Shown here: positions 44,885 to 52,683 of the stretch, piece by piece | Layout: each line of letters begins with the position of its first letter | Numbering within the stretch: the stretch's first letter is position 1 | Source of the DNA: JBBDMC01 sp963775235 | GTDB lineage: Bacteria > Pseudomonadota > Alphaproteobacteria > Rhizobiales > Kaistiaceae | DNA: 64,000 nt | Direction: 5' to 3' | Assembly: GCA_963775235.1 (NCBI GenBank) | Contig: CAVZHY010000006.1 | Location: forward strand, 620,001-684,000 | Notes under the pieces: model-generated | What the model was told of the DNA's origin: nothing | Databases searched by the model: none | Seen by the model: only the letters and a program-made list of their open reading frames with translations | Position numbers and translations under genes: made by a program

Positions 44885-45158
44885 CGGACACATCCAGGGC
44901 TTCAGACTTTTGGGCGTGTCCGGTGTCGGGGCCACTTGGCGTTTCGGTTGAAGGGGCGAAGTCGCTTGGTCTGAGCGGGCGACCAATGATCCGAGCAAGC
45001 TCGCTCGTGACGACGCGGCGCCTGCCTCCGATGGGGGCAAGTGGGATTTCGCCCCGGTTGACGGCCCGATAGATCGTGGGGATCGACAACCCCAATATCC
45101 GGGCCACGACCGGCAACGGGATCAACGCCGGGATTTCCGGTTGTGCAGCGTTCGACAT
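44868..45158 (-). CDS. excisionase/AlpA-like helix-turn-helix protein
   Basis: 96 aa from the ATG at 45158 (GGAGAAG before it). Winged HTH of the MerR/excisionase type: IPLPVVARILGLSIPTIYRA then VNRGEIPLAPIGGRRRVV. Such proteins direct excision and/or repress element genes. A disordered acidic tail follows. First gene of the minus-strand replication operon, divergent from the RHH-integrase operon. Confidence 0.8.
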   Translation of the reverse strand: MSNAAQPEIPALIPLPVVARILGLSIPTIYRAVNRGEIPLAPIGGRRRVVTSELARIIGRPLRPSDFAPSTETPSGPDTGHAQKSEALDVSDEHAA

Positions 45159-45172
45159 GGTGCTTCTCCTGC

Positions 45173-45202
45173 TTGACAAACAAGGTCGAAACGCCATAGA
45201 TG
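45173..45202 (+). promoter_or_regulatory. possible promoter of the RHH-integrase operon
   Basis: A perfect -35 TTGACA (45173) with TAGATG 18 nt downstream. It would give a leader of about 135 nt running through the inverted repeat at 45276-45320. A TATAAT at 45295 is a second possible -10, without a good -35. Confidence 0.35.
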
Positions 45203-45275
45203 CAATGCGTTGCCGCGCAAAAGGCGGTCGCGGTGCCCTACTGGCTTTGCCCGCCTACGATTATACCCGCGGTGC

Positions 45276-45320
45276 CGGATAAGCCAAGGTCGTTTATAAT
45301 TTTTCAATATTACTTATCCG
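45276..45320. promoter_or_regulatory. inverted-repeat operator candidate
   Basis: CGGATAAG (45276-45283) and CTTATCCG (45313-45320) form a perfect 8-bp inverted repeat just before the RHH gene, flanking an AT-rich stretch containing TATAAT. Likely target of the RHH or the excisionase-like protein. Confidence 0.5.
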
Positions 45321-45344
45321 TAATTAACCTTGAGGAGAGAGGCA

Positions 45345-45869
45345 ATGGGCCGGAAACCGGTCGAACGCGAGATTGTTCAGCTAAGGCTCAGTCCCGAGGA
45401 GTATGGGCGGCTGAAAGAGGAGGCCGACGCCGAGGGGCGATCGGTCCCGGCTGAAATCAGACGCCGCCTTGCGCTCGGTCGATACGGAATGCCCGGCGCC
45501 ATAGGGGATTTGGCAACAATTATTGCGGCGAGGGCGGACGATGCATTGGATCAGCTTTTTGGTTTGCCTGAGCTTTGGGTTGACGAAGAGATGACCGTCG
45601 AAGTGGCGAATGAGGCCCGTCGCTGCGACGTGCTTGCCACCACGCGCGACGCCTTTGTGAAGGTGCTGAACGACCTGGGCGCCAACGACCGCCCGCCCGC
45701 ATCTGATCAGATGACGCCGGAAGAACTGGTCACCGGGATCACATGGGACCTCGCAACGCGCATGAGAACGCGAACGGGCAAGGATGATGCCGAAGGTCGC
45801 ATCCTCGCCCATGTCGCTGAAGGACTTGGCTTCCGCCGCGAAGAGAAGCCGAACAAGGAGAAGGAGTAG
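45345..45869 (+). CDS. ribbon-helix-helix DNA-binding protein
   Basis: 174 aa from the ATG at 45345, with GAGGAGAG upstream. N-terminal RHH: EREIVQLRLSPEEYGRLKEE then GRSVPAEIRRRLALG (Arc/CopG-like). The remaining 120 residues are helical with no known domain; a Lys/Glu end. Seven bases before the integrase gene, so cotranscribed. Probably controls integration or copy number of the element, perhaps through the inverted repeat in its own promoter. Confidence 0.7.
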   Translation: MGRKPVEREIVQLRLSPEEYGRLKEEADAEGRSVPAEIRRRLALGRYGMPGAIGDLATIIAARADDALDQLFGLPELWVDEEMTVEVANEARRCDVLATTRDAFVKVLNDLGANDRPPASDQMTPEELVTGITWDLATRMRTRTGKDDAEGRILAHVAEGLGFRREEKPNKEKE

Positions 45870-45876
45870 CGTCACT

Positions 45877-47121
45877 ATGAGTAAGCGTAGAAGACCAAGA
45901 GGAACCGGCTTCGTCCGCGAGCGCGGGAACAGCCGGCTTCTCGTCGTCAGGGTCGGCGAGAGACAATATAGCCGTGCGGTGAAGACGGCGACGAAGCGTG
46001 AAGCGTTGGCGATGTTGCCGGCTTTCGTCGCAGAGGTTCACAGCGGCAAAGTTGATGATGCTAGAGCGGCGGTCGCCAAGGCCAAAGAGGCACCGACATT
46101 CAACGACGCCGTTGCCACATTCCTTGAGCGCGAGATCGGCATAGACCAGACGGCGACGCGGCAGTCTTACAGCAACTCGCTTCGCCGGATCGGCAAAGTG
46201 CTCGGCGACAACCGCGTCAGCGAGATCGACAAGCACATGATCCGCAACGTGCTGTTGGCGGTGAACCGCGAAAGCGCGCTCAACACGACGAAGCTTGTTC
46301 ACTGCGCTCTTGGGCGCTTTTTCCGCAACCTCGCCGACCTGGATATCATCAAGGCGAGCCCGGTTCAGACGTTGAAGGCACTCAGGCTCCCTCCCCCAGG
46401 CTGCCAGACGATCCGGCGTGACGCCCTGACCGGCAGCCAGGTGGTCGCTTTACTTGAAGCATGTGCCGACGACAGCGAGTTGCGGCTGTGGGTCGAACTC
46501 ATGGTCGCAACGGGAATGCGCCCTGGCGAAGCTCTGGCGCTCAGGTGGTGTGATATCGATTTTGACCGCAGGGCCGTGCGCGTGGTGCATTCGGTCAAGG
46601 ACGGCAACGCGAGGGGCCACGGGAAGCTCGGCTCAACGAAGAACGCCGGAAGCGTCAGGGAGGTTCCGCTTGGCAGCGCCATCGCGTTGTCGCTCGGACG
46701 CGCCTACCTCGAACGCGAGACGACGTATCGCTCGCTTGGTCTTGCCATCGAAGACAGCGATTGCGTCTTTGCCGCGGACCTGATCGACGGCCGCAAGGCT
46801 CCGCGGTCAACGGGTTCAATGGCGGCCAGGTTCAAGCGGGCACGCGACCGCGCCGGGCTTAAGGGTGTCACGCCCCATTGTCTGAGGCACACGTTCGCGA
46901 CCGCTGCCATCGCCGGCACTGACACCATGCCCGGCGTGAGTATGGTCGATGCTGCGGCGCTCTTGGGCCACTCAAATTCGGCGATGGTGGCCAAGGTATA
47001 CGGCCACGCTGTTCGCGAGAACTTGGCGCGCGGTGTCGCGCTCGCGGATGCTCTGATCGCGCCCGTGCCGGCTCCGCCCGCCAACATTACGCCGATCGCA
47101 GCGGCCGGCGCTCGTAAGTGA
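45877..47121 (+). CDS. int: tyrosine recombinase/integrase
   Basis: 414 aa from the ATG at 45877. N-terminal arm-binding-like part (GTGFVRERGNSRLLVVRVGE), SAM-like core-binding domain (about 72-165), catalytic domain with R215 (ATGMRPGEALALRW), H334 and R337 (TPHCLRH), H365 (LLGHSN) and nucleophile Y375 (KVYGHA). All essential residues are present, so it should be active. It sits beside the right attachment site; its 3' end carries the first tandem arm site. Confidence 0.93.
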   Translation: MSKRRRPRGTGFVRERGNSRLLVVRVGERQYSRAVKTATKREALAMLPAFVAEVHSGKVDDARAAVAKAKEAPTFNDAVATFLEREIGIDQTATRQSYSNSLRRIGKVLGDNRVSEIDKHMIRNVLLAVNRESALNTTKLVHCALGRFFRNLADLDIIKASPVQTLKALRLPPPGCQTIRRDALTGSQVVALLEACADDSELRLWVELMVATGMRPGEALALRWCDIDFDRRAVRVVHSVKDGNARGHGKLGSTKNAGSVREVPLGSAIALSLGRAYLERETTYRSLGLAIEDSDCVFAADLIDGRKAPRSTGSMAARFKRARDRAGLKGVTPHCLRHTFATAAIAGTDTMPGVSMVDAAALLGHSNSAMVAKVYGHAVRENLARGVALADALIAPVPAPPANITPIAAAGARK

Positions 47122-47134
47122 CACGTAAGTGACA
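47113..47134 (+). promoter_or_regulatory. right integrase arm-type sites, tandem pair
   Basis: CGTAAGTGACA twice without a spacer (47113 and 47124), overlapping the integrase stop. The same 11-mer is at 31241 near the left end. Confidence 0.55.
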
Positions 47135-47203
47135 ACAGCACAAAAACGGAACGCGAAAACCTAGGTTTCTCTAGCGTTTCCGTCTCGGGAAAGCCCCTTC
47201 CCG

Positions 47204-47215
47204 GTTAATGCTCAA
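47204..47215 (+). repeat. attR core candidate
   Basis: GTTAATGCTCAA, identical to 31115-31126 and in the same orientation. It lies about 80 bp after the integrase stop and marks the right junction of the element. Confidence 0.7.
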
Positions 47216-47357
47216 ATACCTGACGGGAAAGTGATTTTCGTTCCGGTTCTGTTCGCGCCAATGCATCGCGTCGTGCGGGGGCGATCGCCGCCGCTCTCCC
47301 GGACCATTGCGTCGATGGCACCCCCACCTCACATTGTGCGTGACGGAGGTTTGTCCT

Positions 47358-47972
47358 TTGGCCTTGCCAAACCCTGAGCAGCATTGGGATGCGGTTTACG
47401 AAAGCAAATCGCCCGCCGAGGTCAGCTGGTATCAGCCTCGGCCCTCCCTCAGCCTGTCCCTGATCAAGGCCGCGGCCCCGGACCGGTCGACGCCGGTCAT
47501 CGATATCGGGTGTGGCGCTTCATCCTTGTTCAGCGACCTCGCCTCGGAGGGCTACGATGACCTGTCGGCGCTCGACGCCTCCGCTGTCGCCATCGAAAAG
47601 GCCAAGGCCCGGGACGTTGGCAACCGTGTCCATTGGATTGTCGCCGACATCACCAGATGGACGCCCGAGCGGACGTGGAAAGTGTGGCACGACCGCGCGG
47701 TGTTTCACTTCCTCATCGATGCGGCCGCCCAAGATGCTTACATCACCTCAATGAGCGCCGCACTCGGGCCGGGCGCCACGGCCATCATCGCAACGTTTGC
47801 TCTCGACGGACCCGAGATGTGCAGCGGTCTTCCGGTGAAGCGATACAACGGCACCACGCTGGCCGAACGTCTGGGGCCGGGGTTTCGCCTCCGCTCCGAA
47901 ACGCCCGAGCGTCACGTCACCCCGAAAGGCGCCGTCCAGCGCTTCACCTACTGCGTATTCGAACGGCTCTGA
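47358..47972 (+). CDS. class I SAM-dependent methyltransferase
   Basis: 204 aa. Start taken as TTG at 47358 because GGAGG lies 8 nt before it and conservation begins there (ALPNPEQHWDAVYESKSP); an ATG/GTG start further upstream has no ribosome site. Motif I PVIDIGCGASSL, LSALDASAVAIEKAK (acidic motif II), VHWIVADITRW, and the DRAVFHFL stretch are typical of thiopurine/tellurite-type Rossmann methyltransferases. Substrate unknown. Confidence 0.82.
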   Translation: MALPNPEQHWDAVYESKSPAEVSWYQPRPSLSLSLIKAAAPDRSTPVIDIGCGASSLFSDLASEGYDDLSALDASAVAIEKAKARDVGNRVHWIVADITRWTPERTWKVWHDRAVFHFLIDAAAQDAYITSMSAALGPGATAIIATFALDGPEMCSGLPVKRYNGTTLAERLGPGFRLRSETPERHVTPKGAVQRFTYCVFERL

Positions 47973-47995
47973 GTCTGTTCGCCGGGGCCGAAACG

Positions 47996-48424
47996 TCACC
48001 GTCGTTCGGCAGCGGCTGACGCTGCCTCACGGCCTGTCAGGCCGGCGAGATCGCGGCTGATGGCACGGATCGGGATGATTGTGTCGGTGAGCCCGAGTTC
48101 CTCGCAGATCGGCAGGAAGTCTTCGTTCTCGATGATGATCACCACCCGTGGAACGCCGAGGTTCTTGGCGATCAGCCCCGCGATGATGTTGGTCTGATCG
48201 TGGGCCGTGACGCAATAGAAGATGTCGGTTGCGCCCGGGTCGGCCTCGCGCACCATGTCGGGCTTGCTGCCGTCGCCGTTGAGGAAGGCGCAGTCGAGCT
48301 TGCCGTCGAGTTCCTTGATGCGCTCGGCGTCGCGCTCGATGATCACCACCTGATGGCCCGCTTCTATAAGTTGTTGGGCAGTCGCCACCGCTACCGCTGT
48401 CGCCCCGACAAAGACCAGTCTCAT
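47996..48424 (-). CDS. TrkA-N domain potassium uptake regulator
   Basis: 142 aa: a single RCK/TrkA-N domain (MRLVFVGATAVAVATAQQL; IIERDAERIKELDGKLDCAF; LNGDGSKPDMVREA; FYCVTAHDQTNII) binding nucleotide and gating the partner channel. It lacks the C-terminal RCK domain of full TrkA. The glycine motif reads GATAVAVA instead of GxGxxG, which is unusual. Overlaps the trkH gene by ATGA. Confidence 0.85.
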   Translation of the reverse strand: MRLVFVGATAVAVATAQQLIEAGHQVVIIERDAERIKELDGKLDCAFLNGDGSKPDMVREADPGATDIFYCVTAHDQTNIIAGLIAKNLGVPRVVIIIENEDFLPICEELGLTDTIIPIRAISRDLAGLTGREAASAAAERR

Positions 48425-49902
48425 CCTGCCTGTCCTGCCTGTTGCTTCTCGTGCACCGGTTGGCGGCGCCGGCCGATCCAGGTACGCGGCGCCACCACCA
48501 CCAGGAGGGCAAGTACCTCCAGGCGCCCCAGCAGCATATCCAGACAGAGCAGCATCTTCAGCCCCGCCGCAAGACTGCGGCTGGTGATGCCGCTCGACAG
48601 TCCGGTCGTGCTGATCGCGGACGCAACCTCGAAGAGCGAGTCGAGCGGCGCGTAACCCGCCCACAGGAACGGCAGCCAGGAAAGGAAGAGCGCCGCGAAG
48701 AACAATCCGGCGACAACAAAGATGCGGGTGATTTCGTCATTGCTCCACTCGCGCCCGGCAATGGCGCGGCTGGGCGTCGCATGGGGCGTCAACCGCGTTC
48801 TCAGCACCATCAGCTGCACAAGGCGGACGAACACGATCAGGCGAAGTAGCTTGATCCCGCCGGCGCTGGAGCCGACGCTGCCGCCCGTGATCATGGAAAG
48901 GATCGTCACCACCTTGGAGAAAGGATCGAGGTCGGAAACCGGCGTGACGGAGAAACCTGCGGTCGTCTGCGCCGAGAGGGCGGTGAGCAGCAGATCCGCT
49001 GCGGACGGCGCGGGGCGAGTCACCGCGCCATGCACGATCAGGACCCCGGCCACCAGGACTCCGGCGACGATGAGCGCTCGCAGTTCGGGGTCGGCAACCA
49101 CGGCTTTCAGCTTGCCGGTCAGTGCCTGATAGTAGAGGGCCGGAGCGATCGCACCGGCGAGGCAGAGTGCCGTGACGATGCCGCGCACCGCGCCGCTCGT
49201 CGGGGCGAGGCTGCCGTCGAACGGCGAGAAGCCCCCGGTCGAGACAGCCGAAAGGGTGAGCGTCACCGCCGCGAACCAGTGCGCGCCGGCGACGAGCAGC
49301 ACGGCGATGCCAACCAGAGTGAGGCCGATGTAGACGCGGATGACGATGCTGGCGTACGCGCGGGTACCGGCGACGACGCCCTGATCGCCCGCAACGACCG
49401 AGGTCAGCCGCCGGGCGCTGGCGCTCTGGCCGAACAGCAGCGCGAACGACAGCACCACGATGGCAATGCCGCCCATCCATTGCAGCCATGCGGCGGCGAA
49501 GATGAGGCTCGCCGGCTTGTCCGACACCGTTGCGAAGGTGGAGAGACCGGTGGTGGTGATGCCCGAGACGGTCTCGAACAGAGCGTCGAGGAATCCGATG
49601 CCCGCCATCAACAGCGGCAGCGCCAGCACGACCGGGATGACGATGAACACGGCGGCAACGACGACCAGCGCCTCGTTCTGCTGGATTTCGGCGTCGGGCC
49701 GGTTGCGGGCGATCAGCCAGCCGACGCCGGCGAAGGCGATGGCGGCAGCCGCCTGCGCAGCGGCCGCCGACCACTCGCGGTCGATGAGGGCGACGACGAC
49801 CGGGACCGCCCATAATCCGCCGACAAGGATCAGGAGTTGGCCGAGATAGGCCGCCACGACGCGGCCGCGCACCGCGTAACTGAGGCTTTCCATGTCGGCC
49901 AT
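48421..49902 (-). CDS. trkH: TrkH-type potassium transporter
   Basis: 493 aa integral membrane protein with the four pore-loop repeats: ETVSGITTTGLST, LSAVSTGGFSPF, SAQTTAGFSVTP and ASAISTTGLSSG, and the intramembrane segment GGSVGSSAGGIKLLR. K+ (or Na+) uptake driven by the membrane potential. Followed by, and overlapping, the TrkA-N gene. Confidence 0.92.
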   Translation of the reverse strand: MADMESLSYAVRGRVVAAYLGQLLILVGGLWAVPVVVALIDREWSAAAAQAAAAIAFAGVGWLIARNRPDAEIQQNEALVVVAAVFIVIPVVLALPLLMAGIGFLDALFETVSGITTTGLSTFATVSDKPASLIFAAAWLQWMGGIAIVVLSFALLFGQSASARRLTSVVAGDQGVVAGTRAYASIVIRVYIGLTLVGIAVLLVAGAHWFAAVTLTLSAVSTGGFSPFDGSLAPTSGAVRGIVTALCLAGAIAPALYYQALTGKLKAVVADPELRALIVAGVLVAGVLIVHGAVTRPAPSAADLLLTALSAQTTAGFSVTPVSDLDPFSKVVTILSMITGGSVGSSAGGIKLLRLIVFVRLVQLMVLRTRLTPHATPSRAIAGREWSNDEITRIFVVAGLFFAALFLSWLPFLWAGYAPLDSLFEVASAISTTGLSSGITSRSLAAGLKMLLCLDMLLGRLEVLALLVVVAPRTWIGRRRQPVHEKQQAGQAG

Positions 49903-50039
49903 CGCGGCGTTTCGTGTCCAGATTCGCCCCTCGCAGCGGGCGCAGTCAGAACCGAACCGGCGCGACTGTCAAACTGCCGGGCCTGTCGCGCCTGGCCCGG
50001 CGGGCGCCATTTTCCCGCCGCTGCGGCTCGCCCGTCGTC

Positions 50040-51242
50040 TCACTCCGCCGGTTCCGGGGCCGGCCGGCGGCGAACCACCGTCAGCCCCGTCAGCGCCAGC
50101 GCGCCGAAGGCGCACAGCGTCATGATCACGATCATCGGCAGCACGGTTCCGTCGAAGAACAGGCTTGTGACCGCGATCATCACACCACCCGTGATCATCT
50201 GCAGCGTGCCGCCAAGGGCGGAGGCGATGCCGGCGATCGGACCGTGATCGTCCAGCGCCAGCACCATGGTCGACGGAATGACCAGGCCCATGAAGGCGAA
50301 CCCGACCAGAAGCAGCGCCATCAGGACCGGCAGGCTGTCGACGCCCATCAGAGTCAACGCCAGCAGGATCAACAATATCGCCGCGTATCCGGCGACCGAC
50401 ACGGCCACCATCCGGTCCATGCCGAAGCGGGCGCCGAGATTGGCAGCGAACTGCGAGGAACCGATGAAGCCGATCGCGTTGATCGAGAAGGCGATGCTGA
50501 ACAGCGTCGGTGTTAGGCCGAAGTGGTCGATGTAGACGAAGGAGGCGCTCGCTAGGAACGTGAAGAAGCTCGCCATGCCAAGGCCGCCGATGAAGGTAAG
50601 GCCGAGGAAGCGCGAATCGCGAACCAGCTTTCCGAAGCCGGCCGCGAGGCTCGGCAACCTGACCGGAATTCGCTTCTCCCGCGACAGCGTCTCGGGGAAT
50701 GCCATCGCCAGCAGCACGAGGCCGATGATGGCGACGATCGTCACGGCCACGAACACCGCCCGCCAGCCGAACGGCACGATGAGCGCGCTGCCAGTCACCG
50801 GCGCCAGGATCGGCGAGACGCTGAGCACCAGCATCACCAGGGCCATCAGCCGCGTCCCTTCGACGCCGGTGTGCAGGTCACGGATGACCGCTCGCGGCAC
50901 CACCATCACCGCGGCGGCCCCAACGCCCTGCACCGCCCTCAGTGCAATCAGCCAACCGATGCCGGGTGCCAGCGCGCATCCGGCCGAGGCAATGGTGAAC
51001 AGGCCGAGACCGACGTAAAGCGGCGGTTTGCGCCCGGTCATGTCCGACAGCGGCCCGTAGGCGATCTGGGAAACACCGAATGTTACGAAGAACGCCATCA
51101 GCGTCATCTGCGTGGCCGCGGTCGAAGCCCCGAGATCGTCTGCGATCGTCGGCAGCGCCGGCAGGTACATATCGATCGCAAACGGTCCGACGGCCGAAAT
51201 GAGACCGAGGATGACGGCGGTTCGGAGGAACGCAGGGCTCAT
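50040..51242 (-). CDS. Bcr/CflA family multidrug efflux MFS transporter
   Basis: 400 aa, 12 membrane segments. Starts FAIDMYLPALPTIADDLGAS, the family signature; MFS motif A GPLSDMTGRKPPLYVG; RAVQGVGAAAVMVVPRAVIRD as motif C-like; SPILAPVTGS. Drug/H+ antiporter. A TGTCGA-N17-CGTC promoter lies about 120 bp upstream, so it may belong to the regulon of the ECF42 sigma gene nearby. Confidence 0.9.
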   Translation of the reverse strand: MSPAFLRTAVILGLISAVGPFAIDMYLPALPTIADDLGASTAATQMTLMAFFVTFGVSQIAYGPLSDMTGRKPPLYVGLGLFTIASAGCALAPGIGWLIALRAVQGVGAAAVMVVPRAVIRDLHTGVEGTRLMALVMLVLSVSPILAPVTGSALIVPFGWRAVFVAVTIVAIIGLVLLAMAFPETLSREKRIPVRLPSLAAGFGKLVRDSRFLGLTFIGGLGMASFFTFLASASFVYIDHFGLTPTLFSIAFSINAIGFIGSSQFAANLGARFGMDRMVAVSVAGYAAILLILLALTLMGVDSLPVLMALLLVGFAFMGLVIPSTMVLALDDHGPIAGIASALGGTLQMITGGVMIAVTSLFFDGTVLPMIVIMTLCAFGALALTGLTVVRRRPAPEPAE

Positions 51243-51366
51243 CGGTAATGACTCCAGTTGCGACCGTTCTGCGGTCGTCGGCTTGTCTGTCCTCGGCAGC
51301 GGCCGCCCGCGGCGCCGCCCGGCACGACTTTCCCGTATTTGATCGGATCGACCGCGCCACCCTTAC

Positions 51367-51393
51367 GACGAACGGGGCTGGGCAGAATCGACA
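51367..51393 (-). promoter_or_regulatory. ECF42-type promoter upstream of the MFS gene
   Basis: On the minus strand TGTCGA, 17 nt, CGTC; the -10 flank CCCCGTTCGTCGT is identical to that of the promoter at 58323. The match to the ECF42 motif is from general knowledge of that group. Confidence 0.6.
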
Positions 51394-51457
51394 CAAATGT
51401 AGCGACGTTTTGCTCTCATTTCAGATGAAGCCCCCTCGCCCCGGGCGCATCCGAGCC

Positions 51458-52105
51458 TTATGGCTTCTTTTCAATCACCACGTGGGTGGCGGCCTCGGAT
51501 GACGCGCGCCCGCTGACTTGGTAACCGAGCGCGGGCAAGTCAATACCGGCAAACAGCGCCTCGCCTGACCCGAGCAGCACGGGCGTCACCACCACGTGCA
51601 TCCGGTCGATAAGCCGTTCGGCCAGGTATTGGCGAATGGTTCCGACGCCGCCCCCCACCCGGACGTCGCGATCGCCCGCGGCCGCCTTTGCCCGCGAAAG
51701 CGCGGCCTCGATGCCGTCGGTCACGAAATGGAAGACCGTACCGCCCTCCATCTCAAGCGGCGGGCGGGCGTGATGTGTCAGGACGAAGACGGGGACGTGG
51801 TAGGGCGGACTTTCGCCCCACCAGCCTCTCCACGATTCGTCCGGCCACGGCCCGCGCACCGGCCCGAACATGTTGCGGCCAAGTATCCATGCGCCAAGGT
51901 TCTCGGTGCCGCGCGCCGCGAAGTCGTTGTCGATCCCGGTCGTTCCGCCTTCCTGGCCGAACATCGATCGAAACGTGCGCGTCGGGTAGAACCATTCGTG
52001 CAACGCGGTTCCGCCCTTGCCGAGAGGATCCTGTTGGCTTTGGTCCGGGCCGGCGCCGTAGCCGTCCAGCGAAATCGCAAAAGCATGAACGCGTACCTTC
52101 GGCAT
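51458..52105 (-). CDS. DHFR/RibD C-terminal fold protein
   Basis: 215 aa. The start VRVHAFAISLDGYGAGPDQS, the LGAWILGRNMFGP segment, PVFVLTHHAR and VGGGVGTIRQYLAERLIDRM are hallmarks of the dihydrofolate-reductase-like family (YyaP/YwjB type). NADPH-dependent reductase by fold; substrate unknown. Members are often found with ECF42 sigma and DGPF genes, as here. Confidence 0.85.
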   Translation of the reverse strand: MPKVRVHAFAISLDGYGAGPDQSQQDPLGKGGTALHEWFYPTRTFRSMFGQEGGTTGIDNDFAARGTENLGAWILGRNMFGPVRGPWPDESWRGWWGESPPYHVPVFVLTHHARPPLEMEGGTVFHFVTDGIEAALSRAKAAAGDRDVRVGGGVGTIRQYLAERLIDRMHVVVTPVLLGSGEALFAGIDLPALGYQVSGRASSEAATHVVIEKKP

Positions 52106-52122
52106 GATGAACTCCGTTAGTC

Positions 52123-52482
52123 TTGCGCCGGCACGTCGAACGCGCGGGTGATGACGGTCGCGGCACCAGCAGTGCCGCCAGATTGTCCGGCGACGACACC
52201 AGGCACGTCGTTACCATAAGAATCGATTGGCCGCCGGGTGCGGTGGTCGCGTGGCACGTCCACTTCGGTGACGAGTATGCAATGGCCCTCGACGGCGCAT
52301 TGGAACTACGCGCCGCCGACGGCAGCAAGATCACGGCGTCCGCAGGGCAGACTTACCACAACATGCGCGGCATCGTTCACGAGACGGCCAACGTCGGATC
52401 GGTGCCGGCCAAGACGGTTGCCGTATTCGTGATCGACAAAGGCTTGCCGACGACGCAGCCCGTTATCGCGCCGAAGCAATGA
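52123..52482 (+). CDS. cupin domain protein, N-terminus doubtful
   Basis: 119 aa. Small beta-barrel with metal-site residues in AWHVHFGDEYAMALDGALEL, then GQTYHNMRGIVHE and AVFVIDKGLP. Probably a binding or dioxygenase-like fold; ligand unknown. The first 25 residues are unconserved and the gene begins only 17 bp from the divergent DHFR-like gene. On the minus strand the same stretch contains a piece resembling the N-terminus of an SRPBCC/AHSA1 protein (TVITRAFDVP) directly followed by a stop. A rearranged junction may therefore have removed the original cupin start. Confidence 0.6.
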   Translation: MRRHVERAGDDGRGTSSAARLSGDDTRHVVTIRIDWPPGAVVAWHVHFGDEYAMALDGALELRAADGSKITASAGQTYHNMRGIVHETANVGSVPAKTVAVFVIDKGLPTTQPVIAPKQ

Positions 52483-52626
52483 CCGGGCTCGGCGCCTGCT
52501 GCTGCGGGCGCCGCAACCACTCCCGTCAATGCTGTCAGGAGGTGGGACCAGCAGGCGTTGCGTGCGGCCCAACTGCCGCGTCCCGGCTGAGGACGCGAGA
52601 CCAGCACTGATCCGTCGTGATGGCGT

Positions 52627-52665
52627 GAACCGGCATTGCGGTCACAATGACCACAATGCCGGTTC
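52627..52665. terminator. strong hairpin between cupin and omp genes
   Basis: GAACCGGCATTG (52627-52638) pairs perfectly with CAATGCCGGTTC (52654-52665), and the inner GGTCA with TGACC, leaving a 3-nt loop. It lies between two converging genes (cupin and omp), so it likely ends both transcripts. Confidence 0.75.
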
Positions 52666-52683
52666 GATCCCCCGCCTCGGATA

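Larger units (their letters stand above)
31115..47215. mobile_element. integrated plasmid/phage-like element with Hxs and defence-type cargo
   Basis: About 16.1 kb. Bounded by a 12-bp exact direct repeat GTTAATGCTCAA (31115 and 47204). Inside each end is the 11-bp sequence CGTAAGTGACA (once at the left, twice in tandem at the right), as expected for integrase arm sites. The tyrosine integrase lies next to the right end. The element has an RHH and an excisionase-like protein, a primase-helicase and an iteron-like array, but no recognisable capsid, tail or conjugation genes. Cargo: hxsDBCA, HEPN-like genes, DUF4236, RloAB-like pair. Some stretches look less GC-rich than the flanks. Integration is intergenic, not in a tRNA. 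Confidence 0.8.

Noticed and set aside
45295..45300. TATAAT as the -10 of the RHH-integrase operon
   Set aside because: No -35 at 16-18 nt; kept only as part of the operator region.
52654..52672. A tRNA T-arm-like GGTTCGATCC
   Set aside because: It is the right arm of a perfect terminator-type hairpin; no acceptor or anticodon stem can be drawn around it.
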